Positions 35,335 through 46,766 of a stretch of 64,000 nucleotides of DNA are shown piece after piece. The notes under the pieces were generated by a model, which was not told the origin of the DNA, searched no databases, and saw only the letters and a program-made list of their open reading frames with translations. Position numbers and translations under genes: made by a program. The DNA is from Proteus vulgaris. GTDB taxonomy: Bacteria > Pseudomonadota > Gammaproteobacteria > Enterobacterales > Enterobacteriaceae. The stretch's first letter is position 1; each line of letters starts with the position of its first letter. The stretch is from assembly GCF_016239305.1 (NCBI RefSeq), contig NZ_JAEHOQ010000020.1, forward strand, positions 1 to 64,000, given 5' to 3'.

Positions 35335-36433
35335 TCACAGGCCCGCTTTTAAGCTAGCTTCAATAAATTTATCAAGATCACCGTCTAACACTGCTTGTGT
35401 ATTACGCGTTTCCACACCAGTGCGTAAATCTTTAATGCGTGAATCATCAAGAACATAAGAACGAATTTGACTACCCCAGCCAATATCGGACTTGTTATCT
35501 TCCATTACTTGCTTGTCTGCATTTTTCTTCTGCATTTCCAGCTCGTATAACTTCGCTTTCATCTGCTTCATTGCCTGATCTTTGTTCTTATGCTGAGAGC
35601 GATCGTTTTGGCATTGAGTGACAAGACCTGTAGGAACGTGGGTTATACGTACCGCAGATTCTGTTTTGTTAACGTGCTGTCCACCCGCACCTGAAGCTCG
35701 ATAAACGTCAATACGTAAATCAGCTGGGTTGATTTCAATATCAATATTGTCATCAACTTCAGGGTAAATAAAGGCAGAGCTAAATGAGGTATGACGACGG
35801 CCACCTGAGTCAAATGGGCTTTTACGAACTAGGCGGTGAACACCTGTTTCTGTACGTAACCAACCATAAGCGTACTCACCAATAATTTTGATAGTCGCTG
35901 ATTTTAACCCTGCAACATCACCGTCAGATTCTTCAATAATTTCTGTTTTAAAGCCTCTTGATTCAGCCCAACGTAAATACATGCGCATCAGCATACTTGC
36001 CCAATCTTGCGCTTCTGTACCACCAGAGCCGGCTTGTAAATCAAGGTAGCAATCCGCACTATCATATTCACCAGAGAACATGCGACGGAATTCTAATTGC
36101 TCAAGTTTTTTATTTAACACATCTAATTCAGCAATGGCTTCGTTAAATGTCTCTTCATCATCAGCTTCAACCGCTAATTCAAGTAAACCAGAAACATCTT
36201 CTAGTCCTTGGTCTAATTGGTCGATAGTTTCTACGATAGCCTCAAGAGATGAACGCTCTTTTCCCAATGCTTGCGCCCTTTCTGGCTCATTCCACACATC
36301 AGGTTGTTCTAATTCAGCGTTAACTTCTTCTAAACGCTCTTTCTTGGCATCATAGTCAAAGATACCCCCTGAGAACATTTGTTCTTTCAGAGACTTCTTC
36401 AATTTGGTGTTTTACTGGGTTGATTTCAAACAT
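35335..36433 (-). CDS. prfB: Peptide chain release factor 2 (programmed +1 frameshift)
   Basis: RF2, 365 aa after frameshifting. Translation starts at ATG 36433 (MFEINPV...) and runs 25 codons to CTT TGA. A +1 shift there continues as [13 protein letters not shown]. The GGQ peptidyl-hydrolysis motif ([13 protein letters not shown]) and the SPF tripeptide that reads UGA/UAA (RKSPFDSGG) are present. A plain ORF reading gives a false start at 36402 in the wrong phase. The shift autoregulates RF2 supply. Confidence 0.95.
36355..36370 (-). promoter_or_regulatory. prfB frameshift signal
   Basis: On the minus strand AGGGGG (an internal Shine-Dalgarno), then TAT, then CTTTGAC: the slippery CUU followed by UGA C, spaced as in E. 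coli. Confidence 0.95.
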
Positions 36434-36604
36434 GCTTTTTCGTCTTTATGTTGTTTTCAAAAACAATTGGAATAAATTTTGAACCGCATATTGTAACGGA
36501 TATATCCACGGGTTTATAGCATTTATATACAATTGTCTATCCAATCGTTGTTGCCATAACAACGTTGTACTTTATATCACAATAAATTGCTTAAATTATT
36601 CGTA

Positions 36605-38338
36605 TTAACAAGGCCAAATATGCTCAACAAGTAATTGTGCATTCCGTTGTCCTCTAAATTCATTCACATCTAATCGATAAGCTAATTCAACGATTTTAAT
36701 GCTGTTATCAGGCCAGATATTAATATCAACATTAAAGGCGATAGCATCAATCATCAGATGACTATTAACAGGCTGAAGCATCATTTTTAAATGTTTACTG
36801 CCTACAATACGCTGTTGCAACAACGTAAATTTGCCATCAAATAATGGCTCAGGAAAAGCTTGCCCCCATGGGCCTGCTTCTCTTAGCATTTCGGCTATAG
36901 GTAGCGATAATTGATTTTCTGTCAATTCACCATCAGATAAAATAACACCTTGCAATTGCTCGTCAGAAACCAACTCAGACATTAAAGATGAAAAATGACG
37001 CTGAAATAGCGGAAACTTATCCTCTTCAAGGGAAAGCCCCGCAGCCATTGCATGCCCACCAAACTTCAGCATTAATCCAGGATTTAAAGTATTTAATCGT
37101 TCTAACGCATCCCTAAGATGTACACCACTGATTGAACGACCAGAACCTTTTAATAGTCCATCACCGCTAGGTGCAAAAGCAATAACAGGACGATGTAGTT
37201 TTTCTTTAATTCGAGATGCTAATATGCCCACAACACCTTGATGCCATTCAGGGTGATAAATAGCTAAACCATTCGGCAAATCATGTTGAGTGCCCATAAA
37301 TTGACGGAAAATAGTGGAGGCTTCTTCTTGCATACCTGCTTCAATTTCACGACGAGTTTGATTTAAGCCATCAAGTTCATTCGCTATTTCACGCGCAGAA
37401 CCAATATTATCAGTTAAAAGTAGAGCAACACCCACAGACATGTCATCAAGACGCCCCGCTGCATTTAAGCGTGGCCCTAAAGAAAAACCTAAGTCACTGC
37501 TTACCAATTGAGATAGCTCTTTACGAGAAACCTCAGTAAGTGCTTTTATCCCTACACAACAACGACCAGCTCGAATACGACGTAATCCCTCATAAACAAA
37601 AATGCGGTTATTTTCATCAAGAGGAACGACATCAGCCACGGTTCCTAATGCAACTAAATCGAGAAAATCAGCCATATTAGGACGCACTAAATTGTGTTGT
37701 TCAAACCAACCTAATTTTTCTAATTCAGCTCGCAATGCCGTCATTAAATAAAAAGTAACACCAACGCCAGCTAATGATTTAGATAAGAAATCGCAATCAG
37801 CCAAATTAGGGTTAATAATCGCATCAGCAGCAGGTAATGTTTGTCCCGGCAAATGGTGGTCTGTTACTAGGACTCGGATGCCATATTCATGAGCAGTCTC
37901 CACGCCTTCAAAAGATGAAATACCATTATCAACAGTGATAATGAGATCAACCCCTTTTTTTGCAACATCATGAACAACTTGAGGGCTTAAGCCATAACCA
38001 TCATCAAAGCGATTAGGAATATGATAGCTTACTTGCTTAAATCCCATTTGGCGTAATGCTTTGATAGCCAATGCTGTACTGGTTGCACCATCCGCATCAA
38101 AATCACCGACAATCACAATGCGAGATTGCTGTTTTAAAGCCTCGATAAGCAATGAAAGTGCCGTTTCAATTCCGGTTAATGCTTGATAATGAAGTAAGCC
38201 TTTTAACGATCGTTCTAGTTGAACTTCGGATGTTATTCCGCGATTAGCATAAATCTGTCGTAATAAAGGATCTAAGTTATCCGGCAATTGAGTTGCCTGT
38301 GCAATTCGACGACGTAGTGTCGGTTCAATAGTGACCAT
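36605..38338 (-). CDS. recJ: Single-stranded-DNA exonuclease RecJ
   Basis: A 577-aa DHH-family 5'-3' exonuclease, the same length as E. coli RecJ. Visible motifs: DFDADGATS (motif I), the DHH motif VTDHHLPG, and the C-terminal DHHA1 GGHAMAAG. It acts in RecF-pathway recombination and mismatch repair. It lies nine bases after dsbC; no strong ribosome binding site, suggesting coupling. Confidence 0.97.
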   Translation of the reverse strand: MVTIEPTLRRRIAQATQLPDNLDPLLRQIYANRGITSEVQLERSLKGLLHYQALTGIETALSLLIEALKQQSRIVIVGDFDADGATSTALAIKALRQMGFKQVSYHIPNRFDDGYGLSPQVVHDVAKKGVDLIITVDNGISSFEGVETAHEYGIRVLVTDHHLPGQTLPAADAIINPNLADCDFLSKSLAGVGVTFYLMTALRAELEKLGWFEQHNLVRPNMADFLDLVALGTVADVVPLDENNRIFVYEGLRRIRAGRCCVGIKALTEVSRKELSQLVSSDLGFSLGPRLNAAGRLDDMSVGVALLLTDNIGSAREIANELDGLNQTRREIEAGMQEEASTIFRQFMGTQHDLPNGLAIYHPEWHQGVVGILASRIKEKLHRPVIAFAPSGDGLLKGSGRSISGVHLRDALERLNTLNPGLMLKFGGHAMAAGLSLEEDKFPLFQRHFSSLMSELVSDEQLQGVILSDGELTENQLSLPIAEMLREAGPWGQAFPEPLFDGKFTLLQQRIVGSKHLKMMLQPVNSHLMIDAIAFNVDINIWPDNSIKIVELAYRLDVNEFRGQRNAQLLVEHIWPC

Positions 38339-38347
38339 AAAGCGTGA

Positions 38348-39055
38348 TTACTTCTCTTTTTTATCTAATAATTCAATAAGGTTTTGAGCAGAAATATACC
38401 CACCATAAATACTCGCATTAGGTAACACAATAGCAGGTGTACCTTGAATTCCCATCATGGTGCCTAATTTAAAATGTTCATTAATATTGATTTTTTTACA
38501 TTCATCAATGGGAATAATTTTGTCACCTTTAAATGCACTGTCTAATGATTTATTAGGAAAACCGCTACACCACACAGCATTCATTTCTTTACTCACAATA
38601 TTATTGCCAACACCATTACGAGGAAATGCTAAATAACGTACCGTTATCCCCCGTTTATTCAGTTCAGGTACTTCTTGGTGAAGTTTTTGACAGTAAGGAC
38701 AACTAATATCAGTAAAAATGGTGATCACATGGCGTTCATTACGCGCTTTATAAACGATCATTTCATTTTTAAGTGAATCTACTTTTTTCATAATAACTTG
38801 ATTGGCAATACTAACAGGCTCACCGCTACTGATATTATAAATAGGGCCAGCTGTTAGGTATTTACCATCGTCAGTAATGTAAAAAATACCTTTATCTGAT
38901 AACACTGCATTTAATCCAACAATCGGGGTTGGTTGAATGCTTTCTGCTTTAATTTGCATTTTAGCCAGTTGCGCTTCAATAGAAGCATTGTCAGCAAGCA
39001 CAGGTATTGACACCATGCTTAATAGTATTGGCAACCAGAGTAATTTCTTTTTCAT
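38348..39055 (-). CDS. dsbC: Thiol:disulfide isomerase DsbC
   Basis: A 235-aa periplasmic disulfide isomerase. Signal peptide about 1-21, N-terminal dimerisation domain, then a thioredoxin fold with the active site CPYC (FTDISCPYCQKLH) and the cis-proline in GTPAIV. AGGA precedes the ATG. Between xerD and recJ as in E. coli. Confidence 0.96.
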   Translation of the reverse strand: MKKKLLWLPILLSMVSIPVLADNASIEAQLAKMQIKAESIQPTPIVGLNAVLSDKGIFYITDDGKYLTAGPIYNISSGEPVSIANQVIMKKVDSLKNEMIVYKARNERHVITIFTDISCPYCQKLHQEVPELNKRGITVRYLAFPRNGVGNNIVSKEMNAVWCSGFPNKSLDSAFKGDKIIPIDECKKININEHFKLGTMMGIQGTPAIVLPNASIYGGYISAQNLIELLDKKEK

Positions 39056-39088
39056 TTAAATTCCTATTTAATGCCAGCCTGTTGGTGG

Positions 39089-40027
39089 CTATCCCCTTGG
39101 ATGATGTTGCTGATGAAGCACTTTCAAGCGCTCTGTGGCAACATGGGTATAAATCTGTGTTGTAGAGAGGTCACTGTGCCCCAATAACATCTGTACAACA
39201 CGCAAGTCTGCTCCATGATTTAAAAGATGTGTTGCAAATGCATGGCGCAACACATGGGGTGATAACTTTTCAGTATCAATTCCAGCAATCACAGCATAAT
39301 GTTTTATCCGATGCCAGAAAGTTTGTCGTGTCATTTTCTGCCCTCTTAGGCTAGGAAAAACGATATCGTCTGTTTTTCCTTGCATTAACGCGGGCCTTCC
39401 ATATTGCAGATATTGTTCTAACCAGTAAACAGCCTCTTCCCCTAAAGGAACTAATCGTTCTTTATCGCCCTTACCGATCACTCTTAATACACCTTGCCGT
39501 AAACTGATATCAGAAAGAGATAATCCGACCAATTCAGAAACACGAAGCCCACAGGCATAAAGCACTTCAAGCATTGCTTTATCGCGTAATTCTAATGGCT
39601 CATCAATACAAGGCGCATTGAGTAAATCATCCACTTGCCGTTCACTTAAGTCTTTAGGTAAGCGTTTCGGCAGTTTTGGGGTTGAGAGTAATGCACTAGG
39701 ATCATCTAAGCGTAATTTTTCACGATAAAGATATTGAAATAATCGACGCATTGTACTGAGCAAGCGAGCAGCACTACTGGCTTTATATCCTTCATCAAGA
39801 CGCGTCGCGAGAAAGGATTGTAAATCCAAGGTAGTCACAGATAACCAATCCAATTGATGATGTATAAGCCACTGGCCTAATGCTTGTAAATCTAAACGAT
39901 AAGAACTGAGTGTATTAGCCGATAATCCTTGCTCTAACCAAATATTGTCGAGAAATTGCTCAATAATAATATCTGTATCTTTATGAGTCTGCGTTGTTTT
40001 TTTTGTCGATAATTTGGTTTTTGACAC
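39089..40027 (-). CDS. xerD: Site-specific tyrosine recombinase XerD
   Basis: A 312-aa recombinase that resolves chromosome dimers at dif with XerC. The catalytic set is visible: R in CGLRVSEL, K in GKGDKERLVPLG, HxxR in SPHVLRHAFATHLL, H in LGHSDLSTTQ and the nucleophile Y in IYTH. It begins at a GTG with AGGAG upstream and has about 14 extra N-terminal residues compared with E. coli (298 aa). First gene of the xerD-lysS operon. Confidence 0.96.
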   Translation of the reverse strand: MSKTKLSTKKTTQTHKDTDIIIEQFLDNIWLEQGLSANTLSSYRLDLQALGQWLIHHQLDWLSVTTLDLQSFLATRLDEGYKASSAARLLSTMRRLFQYLYREKLRLDDPSALLSTPKLPKRLPKDLSERQVDDLLNAPCIDEPLELRDKAMLEVLYACGLRVSELVGLSLSDISLRQGVLRVIGKGDKERLVPLGEEAVYWLEQYLQYGRPALMQGKTDDIVFPSLRGQKMTRQTFWHRIKHYAVIAGIDTEKLSPHVLRHAFATHLLNHGADLRVVQMLLGHSDLSTTQIYTHVATERLKVLHQQHHPRG

Positions 40028-40135
40028 AGTCTTACTCTCCTGCTCTTTAGTTTATTGCCTTTACATTATGCCTTATAAAACTTTTTTTCTGATACAATAG
40101 TGACCTTTATTGGCAAAAATATCCTAAAAATCTTT

Positions 40136-40654
40136 ATGAAAATTGGTCTATTTTACGGTTCTAGCACCTGTTACACCGAAATGGCAGCAGAAAAAATTCG
40201 TGATATTCTCGGTGAAGAGTTCGTTGATCTCCATAATGTTCAAGAGTGTGATATCACGCTTATGGAGCAATATGACATTCTTATTTTAGGTATTCCCACT
40301 TGGGATTTTGGCGAGATCCAAGAAGATTGGCTCAATATTTGGGAAACATTGCCAACATTAAAGTTAAAAAATAAACTTATTGCGATGTATGGAATGGGCG
40401 ACCAAATTGATTACAGCGAATGGTTTCTTGATGCACTAGGTATGCTTTACCATCATTTATTGCCAAGTGGCGTTAAATTTATTGGGTTCTGGCCTGTTGA
40501 TGGATATGAGTTTGTCAGTCCAAAACCGTTGTCAGATGATGGTAAGCATTTTGTTGGTCTTGCATTAGATGACGTTAATCAATTTGAAGAAACTGATGAA
40601 CGTTTATCACAATGGTGTATGCAAATTTTACGTGAGATAGAAGAAAACTTATAA
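40136..40654 (+). CDS. fldB: Flavodoxin 2
   Basis: A 172-aa long-chain flavodoxin, FldB type. FMN phosphate loop [14 protein letters not shown], then [15 protein letters not shown] and GLGDQ-like [11 protein letters not shown]. It transfers low-potential electrons. ATG 40136 fits the E. coli start; earlier in-frame ATG 40100 has no support. Divergent from xerD. Confidence 0.95.
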   Translation: MKIGLFYGSSTCYTEMAAEKIRDILGEEFVDLHNVQECDITLMEQYDILILGIPTWDFGEIQEDWLNIWETLPTLKLKNKLIAMYGMGDQIDYSEWFLDALGMLYHHLLPSGVKFIGFWPVDGYEFVSPKPLSDDGKHFVGLALDDVNQFEETDERLSQWCMQILREIEENL

Positions 40655-40670
40655 ATATAATGCCCAGAGA

Positions 40671-41078
40671 TTAAATATCTGGGTATTGCATTAATAATTG
40701 CGAAAAATTACGCCATTCATTTTCAGTCATACTATCAAAAGCGACCCACAACGTGATTTGTTTTTTATTCAAAATAGAGGTCAGCGTTATTCGAGTACCA
40801 AATCGACTAATCCAAGGACGCTTTGTTATTTGCCACTCATGAAGTTTCCATTGCACTCGATTGCCGTTCAGTAAAGCAAAATCACCTTTGATTCGACTAA
40901 TGTTTTTTTGCGTAAAATACCAGCTTCCGATCAAAAGTAGCAACAAAGGCACCCAAATATAAATAAAATCAGGGGGCCATGGATATAGCAATAACCCTAT
41001 TTCAAAAGCAACATAAATTGCAGTTGAAAAGAGTTGTGTAAACCATGACACTGTAAGATGCGATTTCCATAAGATCAC
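40671..41078 (-). CDS. ygfX: YgfX/CptA-family inner-membrane protein
   Basis: A 135-aa protein with two membrane segments (about 13-33 and 37-54) and a soluble tail. The pattern VSWFTQL, WPPD, WKLHEWQITKRPW, LWVAFDSMTENEWR matches E. coli YgfX (CptA), described as the toxin partner of SdhE/CptB acting on FtsZ and MreB. In E. coli the two genes overlap; here 458 bases and a terminator separate it from sdhE. Confidence 0.9.
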   Translation of the reverse strand: MILWKSHLTVSWFTQLFSTAIYVAFEIGLLLYPWPPDFIYIWVPLLLLLIGSWYFTQKNISRIKGDFALLNGNRVQWKLHEWQITKRPWISRFGTRITLTSILNKKQITLWVAFDSMTENEWRNFSQLLMQYPDI

Positions 41079-41536
41079 GAGTTATATAAACTCCCGCTTT
41101 AGTTCTATACCGATATAAATAACGTTAAAGAATAACCTATTTATAATGTAACTTCTTTTTTAATCCTGTAAATAGTTTACCTTACCTTTTAGATTTAATT
41201 TTTTATTATTTTTGACTGTTTTATACTTAATCAAAAAAACACAATTTAATAGTAAATACGTAATCTTTATTCTTTTTTAATTACTATTTTAATAAAATAA
41301 GCATACCTGATTTATTAAATACTCAGAAGATAATCGTGAAAAATGATCATTTAAACGCTAATTTATAGAGATAACACGCATTTTTATCGCAAACCTGTTC
41401 TTTATTTCATCAAATTTTAGAACGTGATTTTATTTTTATATAAAAATAAAAAACGCCTTTATTAGATAATAAAAGCGTCATTTATAATCAACAAAATTAT
41501 TATTTAACCTATCGCTGATTTTATACGTTTTTTTTA
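41079..41536. other. Gap between sdhE and ygfX with a terminator
   Basis: AT-rich, no ORF. A minus-strand intrinsic terminator lies at 41447-41478 (ACGCCTTTATTA with TAATAAAAGCGT, one mismatch, T run), just after sdhE. A separate ygfX promoter is therefore expected. Confidence 0.7.
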
Positions 41537-41818
41537 TTAATATTTATCAACGATCTCTGCCATTCTCGCCCGATTACGCTCTTGAATTAACTTCACCATA
41601 TAATAGAGCGATTCATCGTCAGGACGACCATGGTTCATTAACCAGTTAAATAAATCAGGATCTGCACATTCGAGTAAACGAACAAAAAGCGCTTTATCGT
41701 TATCAGATAACGTATCGTACTCATTTTCGAAAAAAGGCATGATAGAAATATCCAGCTCGCGCATTCCACGGCGACATGCCCAGTTAATTCGTGCTTTATT
41801 CTCTATATCGATAGTCAT
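41537..41818 (-). CDS. sdhE: FAD assembly factor SdhE
   Basis: A 93-aa SdhE/YgfY with the RGxxE motif (CRRGMRELD) needed to attach FAD covalently to succinate dehydrogenase and fumarate reductase. The [22 protein letters not shown] helix is conserved. AGAGCAGAGT precedes the ATG. Divergent from ygfZ. Confidence 0.95.
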   Translation of the reverse strand: MTIDIENKARINWACRRGMRELDISIMPFFENEYDTLSDNDKALFVRLLECADPDLFNWLMNHGRPDDESLYYMVKLIQERNRARMAEIVDKY

Positions 41819-42076
41819 ACTCTGCTCTTTACATTGTTCAAATCAAGAAATACTACGATTTCTTCCTATCTTCGATGATAGTCTTATCACGAAATTTTTA
41901 ACATCAAAATGATCACAGTTTGCAGGTTTCGTCTCATAGACACCATATTGAACACACATTTATTAGTCATTTGCCAGGTTCATTTTCTGTGCGTTATAAA
42001 TAATAATGACTTGCATTGTCTTGTGACTCTTTTACCATAACTGATGTATCTGATTAAATTAATCGCTGGTGACATC

Positions 42077-43063
42077 ATGACTCAAAATTCGACTCAGGCT
42101 AAACGCCCTAATGCGGCAATCAATTTACCGTTAACACTGATTTCTTTAGATGAATGGTCACTGATAACAGCAACCGGTGCTGACAGTGAAAAATATCTAC
42201 AAGGCCAATTAACTACCGATATTACAGCACTTCCTGCAACTACGCATACGTTATCAGCTCACTGTGAAGCAAAAGGAAAAATGTGGAGCACATTACGCTT
42301 TTTCCGTATGCAAGACGGGTTTGCTTATATTTTGCGTAAGAATGTCGCACAAAAACAACTGACTGAATTAAAAAAATATGCAGTATTTTCAAAAATAACC
42401 TTAACTGAAAATACACAAGCCGTATTATTAGGATTAGCAGGACAAGGCGCAGCTCAGGCTTTAGCTGACTATTTCCCTAATATTCCTCGCAAAGCGAATG
42501 AAGTCATTAATCACGACAATACTTATATTCTTCAACTACCTTTACCTACTGAGCGTTTCTTAATTGTCACTGACGAAGAAACAGCAAAAAATCTAGCCAC
42601 AACATTAAAAGCACAAATAAGTGATAGTGAACAATGGTTAGCTTTAGATATTGAAGCTGGATACCCTATTATTGATACCCCAAATATCGAACAGTTTTTG
42701 CCTCAAGCAACAAATCTACAAGCATTGCCATTAAGTATCTGCTTTAAAAAAGGCTGTTATACTGGGCAAGAAATGGTTTCTCGCGCGAAATTCAGAGGTG
42801 CCAATAAACGTGCTATGTATCTGTTATCGGGCGGTGGTACTGAATTGCCAGAAATTGGCGGTAGCATTGAGTGGCAGCTGGGTGAAGATAAATGGCGTAA
42901 AACAGGCACTGTATTAAGTGCTGTACGTATGGCAGACAATACTATTCTTGTAGAAGTTATCATGAATAACGACATGGAAGCTGACAGCGTATTTCGTGTC
43001 CAAGGCGATAACATCAGTCGCTTATCCATTAAACCTCTTCCTTACTCTTTAGAAGAAGAGTAA
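42077..43063 (+). CDS. ygfZ: tRNA-modifying/Fe-S folate-binding protein YgfZ
   Basis: A 328-aa GcvT-related protein with the signature KGCYTGQEMV containing the essential cysteine. It uses tetrahydrofolate in maintenance of Fe-S enzymes, including MiaB-type tRNA modification. ATG 42077 is preferred over ATG 42044 because GGTGA lies at the right distance. The next gene follows by 27 bases. Confidence 0.94.
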   Translation: MTQNSTQAKRPNAAINLPLTLISLDEWSLITATGADSEKYLQGQLTTDITALPATTHTLSAHCEAKGKMWSTLRFFRMQDGFAYILRKNVAQKQLTELKKYAVFSKITLTENTQAVLLGLAGQGAAQALADYFPNIPRKANEVINHDNTYILQLPLPTERFLIVTDEETAKNLATTLKAQISDSEQWLALDIEAGYPIIDTPNIEQFLPQATNLQALPLSICFKKGCYTGQEMVSRAKFRGANKRAMYLLSGGGTELPEIGGSIEWQLGEDKWRKTGTVLSAVRMADNTILVEVIMNNDMEADSVFRVQGDNISRLSIKPLPYSLEEE

Positions 43064-43090
43064 CGCTTATTTAAATCAGAATGGATTTTT

Positions 43091-43693
43091 ATGACACAAC
43101 AACCTAATGGGGCTTTTGGCCCCTTTTCAGAGACTATTAATTTCATTATGGAATTAGATAAACTTAAACGTGTTTATCGTAAAAATAATGTCTTAGACAA
43201 TAGCCGTTCTGAAAATACGGCAGAACATAGCTGGCATTTTGCAGTTGCAGCAATGAGCTTTCAACCTTATGCCGGCGACATTGATATGGGGCGTGCTATT
43301 CAATTAGCTTTAGTCCACGATATCGTTGAGATCGACGCTGGTGACGTTATGGTGTATGACGTTGTTGCTCGTGAAGCTATCAAAGAACATGAGCAAAAAG
43401 CTGCTAAACGTATTTTTGCTTTATTACCATCCCCACAAAGTGAATATTTCCTCAATTTATGGCTGGAATATGATGCAGCTGAAACACCTGAATCTCAGTT
43501 TGCTAACATTCTTGATCGCGCCATGCCAATGCTGATGAACTTACATAATGAAGGTCAGAGTTGGGTGGAAAATAATATCCGCTTAGAACAAGTGTTAGCG
43601 CGCAATCTGTTTATTGAAAAACAGTGGCCAGAATTTTGGCAGTATCTCTACCCTCAATTATTAGAGGCGCAGAAAAAAGGCTGGTTGAAGTAG
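43091..43693 (+). CDS. HD-domain phosphohydrolase (5'-deoxynucleotidase-like)
   Basis: A 200-aa HD hydrolase. Metal ligands are visible: H in ENTAEHSWH, HD in LVHDIVEIDAGD, and D in NILDRAMP. It resembles HDDC2/YfbR-type 5'-deoxynucleotidases. Follows ygfZ on the same strand, probably co-transcribed. Confidence 0.88.
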   Translation: MTQQPNGAFGPFSETINFIMELDKLKRVYRKNNVLDNSRSENTAEHSWHFAVAAMSFQPYAGDIDMGRAIQLALVHDIVEIDAGDVMVYDVVAREAIKEHEQKAAKRIFALLPSPQSEYFLNLWLEYDAAETPESQFANILDRAMPMLMNLHNEGQSWVENNIRLEQVLARNLFIEKQWPEFWQYLYPQLLEAQKKGWLK

Positions 43694-43700
43694 CAACAAA

Positions 43701-43733
43701 AAATACCGATGGCTAACTTAACCATCGGTATTT
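43701..43733. terminator. Bidirectional terminator between HD gene and gcvP
   Basis: A perfect 12-bp stem AAATACCGATGG/CCATCGGTATTT. Confidence 0.8.
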
Positions 43734-43760
43734 AATTTAGGAATATTGTTAGATTAAAGC

Positions 43761-46637
43761 TTATTCGTAATCACTAATTGGCGCACATGAACAATGTAAA
43801 TGACGGTCGCCATACACATCATCAAGACGTTTAACTGCTGGCCAATATTTGCTTTGTTTCGTTGCTTCACTTGGGAATACAGCACATTCTCGGCTATAAC
43901 TGTGTGACCACTCTTGCACTAATTCATATTGTGTATGAGGTGCATTAACTAATGGATTGTCATCAATTGGCCATACGCCTTTATCTACCTGTGCAATTTC
44001 AGCACGAATAGAAAGCAGAGCTTCAATAAAGCGGTCAATTTCCACTTTACTTTCTGATTCTGTCGGCTCAATCATCAATGTACCTGCAACAGGGAATGAC
44101 ATAGTTGGAGCATGGAATCCATAGTCAATTAAACGCTTAGCTACATCCATTTCACTGATACCGTAATTCGCTTTTAATGGGCGAATATCGATAATACATT
44201 CATGTGCGACATAACCATCAGCGCCAGCATAAAGAATGTCATAATCATTTTTCAAGCGTTGTGCAATATAGTTCGCATTTAAGATTGCCACTTGGCTTGC
44301 TTGTTTAAGCCCTTGTGCCCCCATCATACGAATATACATCCAACTAATTGGTAATATTGAAGCACTACCGAACTGAGCCGCAGAAACGGCACCTTGTGTG
44401 GTGACATTTTCCATTTCAACAACAGAATGTCCCGGTACAAACGGCGCTAAGTGTGATTTCACACCAATAGGTCCCATACCTGGACCACCACCACCATGAG
44501 GGATACAGAAGGTTTTATGTAAGTTTAAGTGAGAAACATCAGAGCCAATAAAGCCTGGTGTAGTTATTCCTACTTGCGCATTCATATTGGCACCATCAAG
44601 ATAAACTTGTCCGCCATATTGATGAATGATCTCGCAAACTTCCCGAATACCTTCTTCGTAAACACCATGTGTTGATGGATATGTTACCATCACACAAGAA
44701 AGTTCAGCTTGATGTTTTTCTGCTTTAGCTTTTAAGTCTACAATATCAATGTTGCCATTATCATCACAGCCAACTACCACCACAGTCATGCCTGCCATAT
44801 GTGCAGACGCTGGGTTTGTACCGTGTGCAGAGCTTGGAATTAAACAGATATGTCGTGCATTTTCACCACGACTTTGGTGATAACGACGGATTGCTAATAG
44901 ACCCGCATATTCCCCTTGTGCTCCAGAGTTTGGTTGCATACACATTGCATCATAACCGGTTAATGCAGCAAGCCAATTAGCCAATTGCCCAATCATCACC
45001 TGATAGCCTTTCGCTTGATAGGCTGGGCAGAATGGATGTAGCTCTGTAAACTCAGGCCATGTAATTGGGATCATTTCAGCAGCCGCATTTAGTTTCATCG
45101 TACATGAGCCTAATGGGATCATTGCTTGATTTAAAGCTAAGTCTTTATTTTCTAAGCGATGCATATAACGCATCATTTCAGTTTCACTGTGATAATGATG
45201 AAAGTTTTCATGTGTTAACACAGTGTCTTTACGTCGCATAGACGCGGGAATAGATGCTGAAGATGAAGCGACTTGTTTATCAAGTGTATCAATATCACCC
45301 ACTAATGCTTTACCACTAATGATCTCAATAAGCTTTGATACATCTTCACGCGTTGTAATTTCACTTAATGTGACACCAACAGCGCCGGCAATATCAGTGC
45401 GCAAATTAATTTCAGCATCTTTTGCACGTTGTAATACAGCAGCTTTATCCGCTGTTTCAACCGTTAAGGTATCAAACCAAGTTTGATGACGTAACGTCAT
45501 GCCATTTTGCTGTAAACCCACAGCCAAAATATCAGTTAAACGATGAATACGTTGAGCGATGGTTTTTAACCCTTCTGGCCCATGATAAACCGCATACATA
45601 GCAGCAATGTTGGCAAGTAAAACTTGAGATGTACAAATATTGGAGTTGGCTTTTTCACGGCGAATATGCTGTTCTCGCGTTTGCATTGCCATACGTAAGG
45701 CACGATTACCAGCGGCATCACGAGACACACCAATGATACGACCCGGCATTGCACGTTTATATTCATCACGACAAGCAAAAAATGCCGCATGAGGGCCACC
45801 ATATCCCATCGGTACACCAAAACGTTGTGCTGAACCTAATACGATATCAGCGCCTTGATGACCCGGCGCTGTTAATACCACCAGCGCCATTAAATCGGCA
45901 GCAACACTAGTAATGATTTTGCGTTCTTTCAGTTCAGCCAATAACTTACTGTAATCATGAACTTCACCTGTTGTGCCTACTTGTTGTAATAGCACACCAA
46001 AAACACCTTCAAGCTCTAATACCTTTTCCGCTTTATCAACGATCACTTCAAAACCAAAGGTATCTGCGCGGGTTTTTACTACATCTAAAGTTTGAGGATG
46101 AATATCATCAGCGACAAAGAAACGATCTGCATTTTTTAGTTTGCTTACACGTTTTGCCATCGCCATTGCTTCAGCAGCTGCCGTTGCTTCATCGAGTAAA
46201 GACGCAGAAGCAAGATCCATTCCCGTGTAATCAATAGTGACTTGCTGGAAATTCAGTAGTGATTCAAGACGACCTTGAGACACTTCTGGCTGATACGGTG
46301 TATAAGCGGTATACCAACCCGGATTTTCTAATAAATTACGCAAAATCACCGGAGGTAATACAGAAGGCGCATACCCCATACCAATATAAGAGGTAAAACG
46401 CTTATTTTGGCTGGCGATGGCTTTAAGTTCAGCCAAGGCTTCTTGCTCTGTTGCTCCTGCCCCCACATTTGGTGGAGTATCTAATTGGATATTATCTGGA
46501 ACAATTTTTTGGGTTAATTCATTTAATGAGGAGACGCCAACAGCACTGAGCATCTCTTTAATCTGTTCTGGTGATGAACCAATATGGCGACGAATAAATT
46601 CATCACGATATTCTAACTGATTTAAAGTCTGTGTCAT
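43761..46637 (-). CDS. gcvP: Glycine decarboxylase P-protein
   Basis: A 958-aa PLP enzyme, full length for the family. The PLP-lysine stretch is [18 protein letters not shown] (about residues 700-717). It decarboxylates glycine and passes the aminomethyl group to lipoyl-GcvH. Last gene of gcvT-gcvH-gcvP, separated from gcvH by 129 bases that contain a terminator-like hairpin. Confidence 0.97.
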   Translation of the reverse strand: MTQTLNQLEYRDEFIRRHIGSSPEQIKEMLSAVGVSSLNELTQKIVPDNIQLDTPPNVGAGATEQEALAELKAIASQNKRFTSYIGMGYAPSVLPPVILRNLLENPGWYTAYTPYQPEVSQGRLESLLNFQQVTIDYTGMDLASASLLDEATAAAEAMAMAKRVSKLKNADRFFVADDIHPQTLDVVKTRADTFGFEVIVDKAEKVLELEGVFGVLLQQVGTTGEVHDYSKLLAELKERKIITSVAADLMALVVLTAPGHQGADIVLGSAQRFGVPMGYGGPHAAFFACRDEYKRAMPGRIIGVSRDAAGNRALRMAMQTREQHIRREKANSNICTSQVLLANIAAMYAVYHGPEGLKTIAQRIHRLTDILAVGLQQNGMTLRHQTWFDTLTVETADKAAVLQRAKDAEINLRTDIAGAVGVTLSEITTREDVSKLIEIISGKALVGDIDTLDKQVASSSASIPASMRRKDTVLTHENFHHYHSETEMMRYMHRLENKDLALNQAMIPLGSCTMKLNAAAEMIPITWPEFTELHPFCPAYQAKGYQVMIGQLANWLAALTGYDAMCMQPNSGAQGEYAGLLAIRRYHQSRGENARHICLIPSSAHGTNPASAHMAGMTVVVVGCDDNGNIDIVDLKAKAEKHQAELSCVMVTYPSTHGVYEEGIREVCEIIHQYGGQVYLDGANMNAQVGITTPGFIGSDVSHLNLHKTFCIPHGGGGPGMGPIGVKSHLAPFVPGHSVVEMENVTTQGAVSAAQFGSASILPISWMYIRMMGAQGLKQASQVAILNANYIAQRLKNDYDILYAGADGYVAHECIIDIRPLKANYGISEMDVAKRLIDYGFHAPTMSFPVAGTLMIEPTESESKVEIDRFIEALLSIRAEIAQVDKGVWPIDDNPLVNAPHTQYELVQEWSHSYSRECAVFPSEATKQSKYWPAVKRLDDVYGDRHLHCSCAPISDYE

Positions 46638-46730
46638 TGCAAGTAATTTCCTGAATTCACGATGAATGGATAGGTAATAGCCATGGCTTAAAAAACGTAG
46701 TGATAGCGATAAAATAACAAGCTAATAAAC

Positions 46731-46759
46731 AAAAACGCCCCGCATGGTTTGACGGGGCG
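46731..46759 (-). terminator. Intercistronic hairpin between gcvH and gcvP
   Basis: CGCCCCG/CGGGGCG (46736-46742 with 46753-46759); on the minus strand followed by TTTTTG. It could reduce gcvP transcription relative to gcvTH. Confidence 0.65.
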
Positions 46760-46766
46760 CTTAGTT

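Noticed and set aside
35335..36402. prfB as an uninterrupted 355-codon ORF
   Set aside because: The first codons of that frame are out of phase with the conserved RF2 N-terminus; the frameshift model from ATG 36433 restores it.
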